From Butyrivibrio sp. (GTDB taxonomy: Bacteria > Bacillota > Clostridia > Lachnospirales > Lachnospiraceae): a DNA stretch of 37,816 bases. The notes below the pieces were generated by a model. The model ran no database searches and was not told the origin of the DNA. It was given only the letters and a program-made list of their open reading frames with translations. The translations under genes and the position numbers were made by a program. This document shows, piece after piece, positions 1 through 9,826 of the stretch (position 1 is the stretch's first letter; every line of letters begins with the position of its first letter). The stretch covers positions 1 through 37,816 of the forward strand of contig JAILPB010000029.1 in the NCBI GenBank assembly GCA_024690485.1, written 5' to 3'.

Positions 1-977
1 AGCCTGTCCTTATCGCCTCTAACAAGAACGTCTGAATAGGAATCAATAGTAAAGTCGGTGCCAAGTGGCTTTAGCTTATCCGCATAGTACTCCCTTATGG
101 GATTTACGGCTTCCGCTAAATAAAACTCCTCTTCCTTAACGCTTAGATCAAGGAACTCATCCCCTGATGATGAGATGATTCGTGCAACATACTTTTCGAT
201 TTCCTCTGCGTTATTCTCTATCTTATCTCCGACTTCGCGAAGCTTTTCTTCATCCCTATACAGATTTTTTCTAAGTGCCGCAGCATAGAGCTTTATGGCA
301 GAAATAGGTGTCTTCATATCGTGGGACAGGGACAAAAGAAACACATTCTTTTCCTTTTGAAGCTCCAGGTTTCTTCGCTTTTCTTCCTCAAGCTTTTCAC
401 GGAGCATATCAAGCCCCCACAGAAACCTTCCAAAGTATTTGTTCTTCTCCTCGGCAAGGGGAATGGACAGGTTTCCTTTCGATAACTGAGCAGGATACTC
501 GGATATCTTATTAAAAGTCCTGATAATGGAATTGTAGATATATATAAGGAAAAGAATAAGCGTACAAACAACAACTGCTACCACAACCAGCGAAGATCTA
601 AAGAATCCCTCTCTCTCCTTTGACAGGTCAACTCTATATTCTATGCGGTACAGATCCCCGTCTATATCAGCTATGTGGTAGTCATTTCCCGCATTAAAAA
701 AGCTATCGCTGTTTTCAGAGGTTCTTAAAAATACTCCGGTTATGGTGTCATACCTACCTAAATCAAAATCCACTTCCCCGTCAGCATCATTCACCTCAAT
801 GCTCTTTCCGGCATCTGCAAGCTCCCTTAACTCATTTTCCACTCTGTTTATTTCTATCTTGTATAAATTAAGGAACTCTCCGCTTTTTTTGCGCGCAAAA
901 AGCAGTACTGTTCCTGTTATAAGAAGCAGTACTACCACTAGTATTATGCACATCCTAAGATAGCTTCTTAGGACCAC
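1..977 (-). CDS. Sensor histidine kinase, truncated at left window edge (C-terminal ATPase domain missing)
   Basis: Manual minus-strand reading gives VVLRSYLRMCIILVVVLLLITGTVLLF (TM), a second TM (VVVAVVVCTLILFLIYIY) and the H-box SLSHDMKTPISAIKLYAAAL; lies just downstream of a response regulator. Start uncertain (GTG at 977 or ATG at ~957). Absent from the ORF track because it runs off the window. Confidence 0.85.
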   Translation of the reverse strand, partial: MVLRSYLRMCIILVVVLLLITGTVLLFARKKSGEFLNLYKIEINRVENELRELADAGKSIEVNDADGEVDFDLGRYDTITGVFLRTSENSDSFFNAGNDYHIADIDGDLYRIEYRVDLSKEREGFFRSSLVVVAVVVCTLILFLIYIYNSIIRTFNKISEYPAQLSKGNLSIPLAEEKNKYFGRFLWGLDMLREKLEEEKRRNLELQKEKNVFLLSLSHDMKTPISAIKLYAAALRKNLYRDEEKLREVGDKIENNAEEIEKYVARIISSSGDEFLDLSVKEEEFYLAEAVNPIREYYADKLKPLGTDFTIDSYSDVLVRGDKDR

Positions 978-993
978 GTTTTTTTCTTCAGGA

Positions 994-1656
994 TTATTCG
1001 TACCGGTACCCCTTTCCCCAGACAGTCAGGATCTTCTTTGGATTTTTAGGATCATCCTCAAGTTTTTCCCGTAGCCACCTGATGTGAACTGTGAGAGTCT
1101 GGGCTTCCGATTCAGAATCTGAACCCCAGACCGTGCTGAATATATATGATTTTAAAAGTGTCTGCCCTTTATTTTCCATAAGGAGCTTTAAAAGCTCAAA
1201 CTCCTTGGCAGTTGCATCCACTATTTTTCCGTCCTTTAAAATCTGCTCATGAACCACGTCCAGCGTGATATTGCCATCTGTGAATTCATCTGTTGCAAGT
1301 CTTCTTTTAAAAATGCCCTTTATCTTGGCTATTAAAATATCTATGTCGTAGGGCTTTTCAATATAGTCATCTGCCCCGTTAATAATGGCAGATAGCTTGT
1401 CATCCTTACCAAGCTTTGCACTCACCATTAAAACAGGAGTGTTTGATTTCTCCCTGACCTTATTTAATATCCTCATGCCACTTGCCCCGGGGAGCATGAT
1501 ATCAAGCACAAGAAGCCTTGCTCCGTATTTTTCATACAGAGCAAGGGCCTTGTCACCGTCCCCTACACAGGATACGGTATATCCTTCGTTTCTCAAAAAA
1601 TCTGCAAGAACTTCCCTAAGTTCCTCGTTATCTTCAACCACCAGGATATCAGTCAT
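994..1656 (-). CDS. OmpR/PhoB-family response regulator
   Basis: Receiver domain (VVEDNEELREVL, LLVLDIMLPG, VLMVSAKLG) and winged-helix output domain (TVHIRWLREKLEDDPKNPKKILTVWGKGYRYE). Confidence 0.95.
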   Translation of the reverse strand: MTDILVVEDNEELREVLADFLRNEGYTVSCVGDGDKALALYEKYGARLLVLDIMLPGASGMRILNKVREKSNTPVLMVSAKLGKDDKLSAIINGADDYIEKPYDIDILIAKIKGIFKRRLATDEFTDGNITLDVVHEQILKDGKIVDATAKEFELLKLLMENKGQTLLKSYIFSTVWGSDSESEAQTLTVHIRWLREKLEDDPKNPKKILTVWGKGYRYE

Positions 1657-1663
1657 ACAATAA

Positions 1664-2431
1664 TTACCATCCCATCTCCATGAGCCAGTTGTTTAAGTTT
1701 CTCTCCCTGTCTCTTAAATCTTCAGCTTTTTCATAGCTTCCAAGCTTGTACTCACCCTGAATATTGCCATCTACTATATATAAAACTCTTGAACACTTGG
1801 CAGCGACCTTGGCATCGTGAGTTACAAGCATCACTGTTGTTCCCTCTCTGTTTAGCTTAACCATCTCACACATTACTTCATCGGAGGCTGTGCGGTTCAA
1901 GGCTCCTGTTGGCTCATCAGCAAAAATCACCTTGGGGCTATTTATCATACTTCTGCAGATGCAGGCTCTCTGAAGCTGTCCGCCGGACACCTCATTTATA
2001 TCATTCTCAGCGGTATCCTCGATTCCAAGCTTTTTCATAAGTGCTCTTCCTCTCTTTTCAGTGAAGGCTCTGCTCTCCTTGGCTTTTTTGGACTTAACAG
2101 CCGGCAATATTATATTATCTAAAATAGAGAGGTTTTTCATCATATACATCTGCTGAAAAATAAATCCCATGTCATCAAGTCTTACATCTGCCATCTCATT
2201 ATCACTAAGGGCTGAGAGCTCCTTTCCGCAAAAGGAGACGCTTCCTGCAGTCATTCTGTCCATGCCGGACACAGTATATAAAAGTGTTGATTTTCCTGAA
2301 CCGGAGGGACCCATAACAGCAACCATCTCGCCCTCATCTATTGAAAAGTTCACGTTCCTAAGCACATTGTTCTGCTTTTTATTTACCACATAGGTCTTGC
2401 AAAGATCCTTAACATCTATAACTGTTTTCAT
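1664..2431 (-). CDS. ABC transporter ATP-binding protein (MacB/LolD-type exporter)
   Basis: Walker A GPSGSGKST, signature VSGGQLQRACICRS, Walker B VIFADEPTGAL. Start placed at ATG 2431 (MKTVIDVKDL), preceded by AAGGAG, rather than ORF-track 2458. Confidence 0.95.
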   Translation of the reverse strand: MKTVIDVKDLCKTYVVNKKQNNVLRNVNFSIDEGEMVAVMGPSGSGKSTLLYTVSGMDRMTAGSVSFCGKELSALSDNEMADVRLDDMGFIFQQMYMMKNLSILDNIILPAVKSKKAKESRAFTEKRGRALMKKLGIEDTAENDINEVSGGQLQRACICRSMINSPKVIFADEPTGALNRTASDEVMCEMVKLNREGTTVMLVTHDAKVAAKCSRVLYIVDGNIQGEYKLGSYEKAEDLRDRERNLNNWLMEMGW

Positions 2432-2461
2432 AATCGAATTCTCCTTATCTGTAATCACTAA

Positions 2462-4834
2462 TCACTCAATATTTCCCATGTCCTCGGGGCGTACAGTCCC
2501 TGCATATAAAGATGTGACAAAGGTTGAAACAACAACTGCTGCCGACAAGATAACCGGGTATATAACAAATACTTCAAGGGGCTTAACATTGTATTCAATG
2601 CCTGAAAGCGCACCCATTATGGCAAAAATCCTGTCGCAGACAAGTCTTGTAAAGGGAACTGTAAGTATCCCTGAAACAGCCGTTGCAATCACCATAAGAA
2701 CCACAAATCTCAGGGTGTGCTGCAAGCTTACGGATCTTGACTTAAATCCGATAGCCTTCATAAGGGCGATCTCGCCGGTCTCTTTACTTATGAAAGATCT
2801 CTCCATAAGAACGCTTACTAGGGCTGCGATTATAACTGCGATTATCAGAACCAGATTTTTAGCGTAGTTTACTGCTGTTGCAGAATTAGTGGATATGTCT
2901 ACATATTCTGCCTTGTTATAGATTTTATCTGTATCAAAGACATCCTTAAGTTTCAGGATTCTCTCATTTATTACTTCTTCCGAAGGATCATCATCAAAAT
3001 CAATCTGGAAAGCATGGGCTGATGATGCATCAGTGTCATTTAGGGGCACATCCTGGTGAAGTCTTCCCACACGTCCAAGCTGGTTGAAGGATGAAAAAGT
3101 TGCGGTTATAAGATAATCCTTTTTCTCGCCGCCTATTTCGAGAGTGATCTTATCTCCAATTGATGCTCCAAGGTCATCCAGAATCTGCTGGGTAAAAGCA
3201 ACTTCATTCTCGTATAAAGGAGCTGTTCCTTCGCTGTATACATAGTCAGTTGTCTTTGTGCGCTTGCACTGCTGCATTACGATCTGAGTCTTTTCATTTT
3301 TAAACTCAGCAGGAATCGTATACATAAGCTCTACATGTACTTTTCCGGGCATGCCGTTTTCCTTAAGATCATCCTCAATGTCGCTGATTGTCTTATTTAG
3401 TACATCCTCATCAGTAGATCCCATGGCATCCATGATTTTTTCAGTGGAAGCATAAAAAACATCACTGTAGGTTGTTCCCATAAGGAAAAGGAGTCTCTCA
3501 CTAACCAGTGTATTTGCTGTATTTGCAAGCATTGTTATAAGAAGGAGACATACAGTAAAGGTTACGAGCATGCTTATATACTGCTTTGGCTTACTTAATA
3601 CATCATTTAATGCAAGGAAAAGATTTCCGGGGAGCTTGCTCTTTGAGAGCTTAAGCGCCGACTTTTGCTGGTATCTCTCACCGGTCTCACCGTTTCTTAC
3701 AGCATCTATCGGAGAGAGCTTTTTAATGCTCCTTGTGCAGCCGTAGCAGAAGGAAACTATGATCACAACAACTGCTATAGCGCTTACAATTCCGATAAGA
3801 GTGTTGTCGTCATTTCCAAGAACCATTCTCTCGCTTACGCTTTTAAGAAGGAATGCTCCAAAGGGAATACTAAGGAAGTATCCGATAACTGCACCTACGC
3901 AAGAAATGAACAGATACTTTATAAGGTAAAGTCCTCTGATGGCTGAAGTCTTAACTCCAACAGCTTTCATAACGCCGATCTCTCTAAAGTCCTCTGAAAG
4001 TGTAAACTTAATTGTGAATGACAGCATCGCAAAGGATATGAGAATAAGACAAATGCTGACTATCATAAGAAGTCCCGCTGTGATCATATCAAGCATATAT
4101 GTAAGCTTAAATACTGATCTCTCATTTGCAAAAAGTGCACCCTGAATATCTGAAAGGTCCTTTTTAAGGCTCTTTAAATCATCTGTGAAAATGTAGTTAA
4201 TGCTTCCGCTGTAGGAAAGTCTGATTTCTTCTTTTTCAAGATACTTTTCAACGTCGCTGCCGTTCATGAGGATTCTGGGATTTCCCATGTAAGGTGAGCC
4301 AAAGAGCACATCCTTAATATATCCATCCAGAACAAACTCCTGCTCCACGCCTTCCATCTCAAGGGTAACCGTATCGCCTATGTGAGTTTTACTCTCATCT
4401 GCAAGAAGTCCTCCAACATAGATATGTCCCTTTGGAACCTCAGTTATCTCTTCATCATTTCTGTTAAAGTACGTCAGTTTTGCATCATCTATAGAAGTGA
4501 TAACTCCGGGATTTTCGAAATCCACATACTTCTTACCGTTCTTTTTGATATTCTTTGAAGCGATAAAAAGTATATCCTCTCTCCTGTTTTCCTTAACAGA
4601 AGGCGCCTCATCGATTGCCTTTTCTGCCGGGCATTCGCCGCCTGTTCTAAGGGCAACTACTACGTAATCGGACATCCCTGCCTTATCGCAGAAGTAGTCG
4701 ATACCACCGTAAACGGAAAACATATTGTTGACACTGCTTGATGCAAACATTGCTGACATGATTACAAAAAGCAGCAAAACCGTATTCATGATCTTTTTTC
4801 GTTTCAGATCATTTTTTAGAATTCTGAAAAACAT
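2462..4834 (-). CDS. ABC transporter permease with duplicated FtsX-like domains
   Basis: Two FtsX-like modules (..EDFREIGVMKAVGVKTSAIRGLYLIKYLF.. and ..KETGEIALMKAIGFKSRSVSLQHTLRFVVLM..). Start at ATG 4834 (MFFRILKNDLKRKK), preceded by AGAGAGGA. Confidence 0.92.
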   Translation of the reverse strand: MFFRILKNDLKRKKIMNTVLLLFVIMSAMFASSSVNNMFSVYGGIDYFCDKAGMSDYVVVALRTGGECPAEKAIDEAPSVKENRREDILFIASKNIKKNGKKYVDFENPGVITSIDDAKLTYFNRNDEEITEVPKGHIYVGGLLADESKTHIGDTVTLEMEGVEQEFVLDGYIKDVLFGSPYMGNPRILMNGSDVEKYLEKEEIRLSYSGSINYIFTDDLKSLKKDLSDIQGALFANERSVFKLTYMLDMITAGLLMIVSICLILISFAMLSFTIKFTLSEDFREIGVMKAVGVKTSAIRGLYLIKYLFISCVGAVIGYFLSIPFGAFLLKSVSERMVLGNDDNTLIGIVSAIAVVVIIVSFCYGCTRSIKKLSPIDAVRNGETGERYQQKSALKLSKSKLPGNLFLALNDVLSKPKQYISMLVTFTVCLLLITMLANTANTLVSERLLFLMGTTYSDVFYASTEKIMDAMGSTDEDVLNKTISDIEDDLKENGMPGKVHVELMYTIPAEFKNEKTQIVMQQCKRTKTTDYVYSEGTAPLYENEVAFTQQILDDLGASIGDKITLEIGGEKKDYLITATFSSFNQLGRVGRLHQDVPLNDTDASSAHAFQIDFDDDPSEEVINERILKLKDVFDTDKIYNKAEYVDISTNSATAVNYAKNLVLIIAVIIAALVSVLMERSFISKETGEIALMKAIGFKSRSVSLQHTLRFVVLMVIATAVSGILTVPFTRLVCDRIFAIMGALSGIEYNVKPLEVFVIYPVILSAAVVVSTFVTSLYAGTVRPEDMGNIE

Positions 4835-4988
4835 GCTTGTGTCCTCTCTTTCTTTATCGATCGTACACAATATAGCAAGGAAATTATTAAACAATCCTTA
4901 AATGGAAATTCGCAGTAAATGCGGGTTTCTGTATGAACGTTCAAGAAGTCATACTCCATAAGTATAATACAAATGCCTGTTTTTATGC

Positions 4989-5020
4989 ATAAAAAGCGGC
5001 AGAGCTTAAACTCTGCCGTC
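4989..5020 (-). terminator. Rho-independent terminator of the downstream-facing 5042-5884 gene
   Basis: Minus strand reads CGGCAGAG-TTTAAG-CTCTGCCG followed by CTTTTT; perfect 8-bp stem directly after the stop codon region. Confidence 0.8.
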
Positions 5021-5041
5021 TTGAAAATCTTTATTATATGA

Positions 5042-5884
5042 TTATCTCTTGATCTTGGTCTTGATTGAATACTCACCGCAACGGCTCTGTTTCTGTACGC
5101 CGTGCATATTGATCTTAACGTAAACGATCTGACCCTTCTTTACCTTGATAGACTTTTTGCCTGTAACAGTTTTCTTCAAAGTTTCAGTACCCTTTGCCAC
5201 TCTTGACTTATTATAAACTGTGAAATCAAGCTTACTGAAAAGATCATCTCCGACATCATTGTTGCTAACCTTAATGGTCATCTTACCAGTCTTGTTAGCC
5301 TTGATTTTGAAAATATCAACGTCTCCTGCGTAATCAAGCTTACCGTAGATTCTCTTACCTGCTTTATAGGTCTTTGCCTTCTTAGCTGTGTTAAAGCTGT
5401 TAGACTCATCTCCTGCGTTTATTGTAAGAGAAGTCATCCATGCTACATTCCAGTCTTTCTTATCAATTCTGATATACTTTGTCTCGCCGGCTTCAAGACC
5501 TACATTAACTGTGAGTCCGCTACCTGTGAAGTATCCTGAATAGTCAAGTCCCTCAATTGCTTTACCATTCTTGCTGTAGAAAGCATATCCGGGCCAAACG
5601 TCTCCGCCTGTCTGAGAAAATGTCACTTCAGCCACTGCCTCTGTTGCATAAGGATTGGTAAACTTATACCATCTCTCGCCATAAAGGTCTTTGCTTGATA
5701 ATGAACCTTCCTTAAATGCGTTATTTCCAATCTCTTCTGCTGTTGCGATTGAAATGTTTGTTGCAGGGCTATCAAAATTCTTTGGTGCAGCAGCCTCTAC
5801 TGTTAACTTCTCTGCTCCTGCGAATGTTCCCCCTGTGATTGCCAGTGAAAGCGCAAGCATGACTCCCAAAACTTTTTTAAACAT
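5042..5884 (-). CDS. Secreted protein with PPC-like (bacterial pre-peptidase C-terminal) beta-sandwich repeat
   Basis: Signal peptide MFKKVLGVMLALSLAITGGTFAGA; GKLDYAGDVDIFKIKANKTGKMTIKV is typical of PPC-like domains. Start at 5884 with GGAGG. Confidence 0.6.
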   Translation of the reverse strand: MFKKVLGVMLALSLAITGGTFAGAEKLTVEAAAPKNFDSPATNISIATAEEIGNNAFKEGSLSSKDLYGERWYKFTNPYATEAVAEVTFSQTGGDVWPGYAFYSKNGKAIEGLDYSGYFTGSGLTVNVGLEAGETKYIRIDKKDWNVAWMTSLTINAGDESNSFNTAKKAKTYKAGKRIYGKLDYAGDVDIFKIKANKTGKMTIKVSNNDVGDDLFSKLDFTVYNKSRVAKGTETLKKTVTGKKSIKVKKGQIVYVKINMHGVQKQSRCGEYSIKTKIKR

Positions 5885-6026
5885 TTTTTCTTCCTCCATC
5901 AATATTAAGTTTTTTTGGAACGAAATATGTATACCATAATATGCGGCTTTGTAATGCGCCTATTTGGCGAGATGAAGGATTTTATTTGATTTATTGAACC
6001 ATATATCGCATAAATACAGATATATT

Positions 6027-6914
6027 CTACTCTTTTCGCGGAATATCTTTTCCGGATAAGTCTATATAGTATTCTTTAAGGGCCTGTGCCCAATATTTCT
6101 CAGGAATTGCGGGCCATCTCACAACTCCCAGTTCGTCTTCGCAAAGGCGCATGGCTTTAAGAAGAACCGCCTCACTTAAGTCCACGCCTGTCCTTATGGT
6201 ATGCATTGCAAGAGCAGCCCAGGCGGGAGCGTATTCCTTAAGGCCGCTTTTTTCAAATTCCTTTAAAATCTGGGATTTATCGTATTTTATCTGAATAAGC
6301 TCATCTTCCCAGCCGGTTCTTCCGCTGTGGATTATGGCAAACTGCGCCATTCCGTCATAGTTCCATGGGATTCCCACAGATCCGGGGTTTATTGCCTTTT
6401 TATCACGATATGAAAAGCTCTCCTGAACGTGAGTATGCCCGTGAAGAAGAAGCCCTGTCTTTTGCTTATTTAAAATGCGCTTTGTGTTCCTTTTATCGCC
6501 AAAAAGCAGCTCCGTTGTTGATGTCGGTGAACCATGACAATACTCAAAGCCCGGCGCTTTCTTTGGATCAAATATGCCGTAGACCGGAAGTGATTCAAAA
6601 AAATCAAAATCTTTGTCGGTAAGTCTCTCATAGGTATATAAGAGATTGCCGCTGCCTGAACCTTTAGACCAGGTGTCCTCACCTTTTTTTCTATAATCAA
6701 GAAGATAATCCTCTCTGTTTCCCCTAACGATATAACAGTTAAAATACTGTTTTAAAACGTATATAAGTTCCATGGTTTTTTGAGGATTGGGACAATCTGA
6801 CACATAGTCGCCAAGTAATATGTAGTTTGTAATGCCTTTTTTCATGCAGTAGTCTATGCATGCCTGAAGTGCAACGTGATTACTATGCACATCGCTGAAA
6901 ATTGCTATATCCAC
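6027..6914 (-). CDS. Metallophosphoesterase (YfcE / symmetrical Ap4A-hydrolase-like)
   Basis: IAIFSDVHSNHVALQA, LLGDYVSDCPNP, VRGNRED, LLHGHTHVQ, NPGSVGIPW. Start placed at GTG 6914, which has GGGGAGG five bases upstream; the ORF-track start at 7058 adds ~48 aa of implausible sequence. Confidence 0.88.
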   Translation of the reverse strand: MDIAIFSDVHSNHVALQACIDYCMKKGITNYILLGDYVSDCPNPQKTMELIYVLKQYFNCYIVRGNREDYLLDYRKKGEDTWSKGSGSGNLLYTYERLTDKDFDFFESLPVYGIFDPKKAPGFEYCHGSPTSTTELLFGDKRNTKRILNKQKTGLLLHGHTHVQESFSYRDKKAINPGSVGIPWNYDGMAQFAIIHSGRTGWEDELIQIKYDKSQILKEFEKSGLKEYAPAWAALAMHTIRTGVDLSEAVLLKAMRLCEDELGVVRWPAIPEKYWAQALKEYYIDLSGKDIPRKE

Positions 6915-7144
6915 AGCTTCCTCCCCGGAAAATCTCTTTTTTACTATAGTACCATCTTTTTCTTTGATTTTTATATTTTTATAATAAGCAGTTAATATAC
7001 AAAAAATATCCTCTGTGCGAAAATATATTATGATATAGGAGAAAAGGTCAAAATGCATACATGTTAAGCATTTTAACTTTATGGTCTAAGCAAATATGAG
7101 GATATTCTTTTTCCCGCATTCATGCAGTTAAATGGAGGTAAAAC

Positions 7145-7438
7145 ATGGGAAATCGTGAAGATTTGATTCGCTCTTTGGCAGGTGTTATGGGAATGAGTGG
7201 CGAAGCCACAAAAAAGGATTCACACTTTGATCCCGCAACAGGAACATTATACTGTGGAAGCGTTGTTTTTTCACAGAGCGATATTAAGGCAGCCAGAGAA
7301 TTCTGCGAGAATAATATGAAAAAAATGAATGATATCCAGGACGCTGCAGCAATGTATTACGAGATAGCTGCTTCTGCTATCGCTCTTCTTGAGCAGGATA
7401 GCGTAAAGAATGGCGGCCGAGTTGTTATGAAGGAATAA
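7145..7438 (+). CDS. Small conserved-looking protein of unknown function (97 aa)
   Basis: ATG preceded by AAATGGAGGTAAAAC; ordinary composition; ends just before a convergent terminator. Confidence 0.7.
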   Translation: MGNREDLIRSLAGVMGMSGEATKKDSHFDPATGTLYCGSVVFSQSDIKAAREFCENNMKKMNDIQDAAAMYYEIAASAIALLEQDSVKNGGRVVMKE

Positions 7439-7477
7439 ATTATTGTGAAGAAATATATATAGAAATCGTTTCTATGC

Positions 7478-7513
7478 AAAATCGGTACTGCAATCGCTTG
7501 CAATACCGATTTT
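7478..7513. terminator. Bidirectional rho-independent terminator between the small ORF (+) and nagB (-)
   Basis: AAAATCGGTA-ctgcaa-TCGC-ttgcaa-TACCGATTTT: 10-bp outer stem plus 5-bp inner stem, flanked by A/T runs, in a convergent gap. Confidence 0.85.
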
Positions 7514-7540
7514 CGTTTATCAGTTCATTAAGTTTTCAGT

Positions 7541-8278
7541 TCAGATAAGATCCTTTATCTTGGAAAATGCAGCCTCATCTCCAACTATTGTAAAGTCAGG
7601 ATGCATCTGCAAAATAGACGCGGGAACCTCCGGTGTTACGGGGCCAAACAAAGCTGCTTTTACGATATCTGCCTTGTTTTCACCGTTTACAACCATGAGA
7701 ACTTTCCTTGCCTGCATGATTGATTTAATGCCCATTGTATAGGCCTGCTTTGGCACTTCGCCCTCACTTCCAAAGAATCTGGTGTTGGACTTAATTGTGC
7801 TCTCTGTGAGATCAACGCAATGTGTGCGAAGTTCGAAGGCTTCTCCGGGCTCATTGAAACCGATATGACCATCTGTTCCGATTCCAAGGAGCTGCAGGTC
7901 AATTCCTCCTGCTTTTCTGATAATTTCTTCATACTCCCTGCAGGCTTCATCGCTGTCAGGATTGGCTCCGTCAGGCACATGAATGTTCTCCTCTGGCACA
8001 TTTACATAGTTAAAGAAATTATCATGCATAAAATACCAGTAGCTCTGCTCGTGATCTCTCTTTAATCCTCTGTACTCATCAAGGTTGATCGTTGTTACTT
8101 CCGAAAAATCAATATCTCCCTTATTGTACCAGTCAATAAGCTGCTTGTAGGTTCCAACAGGAGTTCCTCCCGTAGCAAGTCCAAGAACACAACCGGGCTT
8201 CATAATGACCTGTGCGGAAATAATATTTGCGGCCTTTCTTGACATATCATTGTAGTCTTTTGCACTGACTATCTTCAT
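7541..8278 (-). CDS. nagB: Glucosamine-6-phosphate deaminase
   Basis: LGLATGGTPVGTYKQLI, TINLDEYRGL, LLGIGTDGHIGFNEPG, AYTMGIKSIMQARKVLMVVNGENKADIVKAALFGPVTPEVPASILQMHPDFTIV. Confidence 0.96.
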   Translation of the reverse strand: MKIVSAKDYNDMSRKAANIISAQVIMKPGCVLGLATGGTPVGTYKQLIDWYNKGDIDFSEVTTINLDEYRGLKRDHEQSYWYFMHDNFFNYVNVPEENIHVPDGANPDSDEACREYEEIIRKAGGIDLQLLGIGTDGHIGFNEPGEAFELRTHCVDLTESTIKSNTRFFGSEGEVPKQAYTMGIKSIMQARKVLMVVNGENKADIVKAALFGPVTPEVPASILQMHPDFTIVGDEAAFSKIKDLI

Positions 8279-8481
8279 TTTCTTATCCTCCAGAATTTGT
8301 ATTCATTCTGTGACTTTCCGGTCTTTCGCTGCAGAATGTCAACTATTCCTATCTGATATCCACTTGCCTAAAATAAAAGTTCCCCTCCTTTTATCTGGCA
8401 AATATCCGGATAATTAGTGAGCCCGCTCATACTCACATCACATATTGTACTCGTAATTTCGTCTACTATCCAGTGATAGTT

Positions 8482-9795
8482 TTAACACATTCCGTAATAA
8501 TCAAGAACGTAAAGAGCAAACAGTGAGTTGGACCATGCAAACCAGTCTCTTGTGTACTTCTTTGGATCATCCTTATGGAAGCCCTCGTGCATATAGAAAG
8601 TATCTGCATCTGTGCTTACAAGCATATCCAGAAGTTCTTTCCTCTCCTTATCATCAGCACTTGTAAGTCCCTGCATTGAAAGGGCAATATGCCAGATGTA
8701 ATTATCAGGAGTATGGGGTGAACCGATACCCTTTGCGGCTTCTCCGACGTAGTAATACGGATTGTTCTGACTAAGGACATCCGCTCTTGTTCTTAAGTAA
8801 ACAGTATCCTTTTTATCAATTGATGTGATCCATGGAATAGATAAAAGACTTGGCACATTGGCATCGTCCATCCTGTTTGTGTGTCCCATGGCATCTGTCT
8901 CGTAGACATATATCTTTTCGCCGGCTTCATTGGTTATGAAAGCATGCTCGCTTAACCCCTTTTCCACTGCATCCCTTATTATGTCTGCCTTATTTGCCAT
9001 CTCCTGCTCACCTATATGAGCAGCGATTTTCTTAATATATGTAAGGACATCTACCGCAAAGAGATTTGCAGGAATGAGGTATCCATACTTGCAGGCATCA
9101 TCACTTGGTCTAAAGCCTGACCAGATAAGGCCGCATCGGGCAACCTCGGCACCTTTTCCGTTATTTATAAGGGTATCTGAAGGTGGGCAGTTATCTCTTT
9201 CAAAGTAGTAGGTTGAATCCGCAGAATGATTCTGCTCTGTTGCCATAACCTTCAGGATGATCCTAAGGCCCTCTTTTATCTCATCATCGATTATTCCATA
9301 ATCGTCTGTGATCTCCAGATAATGATCAAGAAGTCTTACAGGGTAACATAAGGAATCAAGCTCGTACTTTCTCTCCCAGTCCCAGGGATTGTCGTCAGTT
9401 CTGTCCTTTGCCCAGCATCTGCCGTTTGCTTCAGTATTAAAAGCGTTGGCGTAAGGGTCGATATTTATCTGCTCAAACTGCTTTCTTATAACGCCGCCAA
9501 CAATATCCTTTAAGGGCTCGCAGCCTTCCTTCATCATAAAAGGAGCATAGTGGCATACCTGAGCACTTGAGTCTCTAAGCCACATAGCTTCAATATCTCC
9601 GGTAATAAGGAAAGTCTTACCATCTGTAAGGCACTGCATTGTCGTTTCTGCAGTATTTACAAAGCACTTTTTAAACATGGTAACAAGCTTACTGCTTGCA
9701 CCCTTCTCTTCAATTTCCTTTGAAAGCTCCTCTGCAAGGTTCTTTACGCAGGTAATTATCTCTTTTTCTTTTTGGTTGTCTCTTATATAGCTCAC
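8482..9795 (-). CDS. GH125 exo-alpha-mannosidase (metal-independent, DUF1237 family)
   Basis: GDIEAMWLRDSSAQVCHYAPF, DPYANAFN, WERKYELDSLCYPVRL, THTNRMDDANVPSLL-type motif and KYTRDWFAWSNSLFALYVLDYY. GTG start with GGGAGG upstream. Confidence 0.9.
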   Translation of the reverse strand: MSYIRDNQKEKEIITCVKNLAEELSKEIEEKGASSKLVTMFKKCFVNTAETTMQCLTDGKTFLITGDIEAMWLRDSSAQVCHYAPFMMKEGCEPLKDIVGGVIRKQFEQINIDPYANAFNTEANGRCWAKDRTDDNPWDWERKYELDSLCYPVRLLDHYLEITDDYGIIDDEIKEGLRIILKVMATEQNHSADSTYYFERDNCPPSDTLINNGKGAEVARCGLIWSGFRPSDDACKYGYLIPANLFAVDVLTYIKKIAAHIGEQEMANKADIIRDAVEKGLSEHAFITNEAGEKIYVYETDAMGHTNRMDDANVPSLLSIPWITSIDKKDTVYLRTRADVLSQNNPYYYVGEAAKGIGSPHTPDNYIWHIALSMQGLTSADDKERKELLDMLVSTDADTFYMHEGFHKDDPKKYTRDWFAWSNSLFALYVLDYYGMC

Positions 9796-9826
9796 CCTTA
9801 CACCTCCCTACGCATTTTTCTTATTT

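Noticed and set aside
308-963. Track ORFs 308-514 (+), 314-574 (-) and 742-963 (+)
   Set aside because: They lie in wrong frames of the truncated histidine kinase that I could translate manually.
2397-2867. 156-aa plus-strand ORF over the ABC permease end
   Set aside because: Antisense to a well-supported permease; no RBS or family signature.
6915-7058. N-terminal extension of the metallophosphoesterase in the ORF track
   Set aside because: A GGGGAGG-preceded GTG at 6914 gives the standard N-terminus VDIAIFSDVHSN; the extension is AT-rich intergenic sequence.
8379-8425. Imperfect hairpin and SD-like AAGGAGGGG between GH125 and nagB
   Set aside because: Stem is short with a mismatch/wobble, lacks a T tract, and the SD-like string is not followed by a start codon or ORF.
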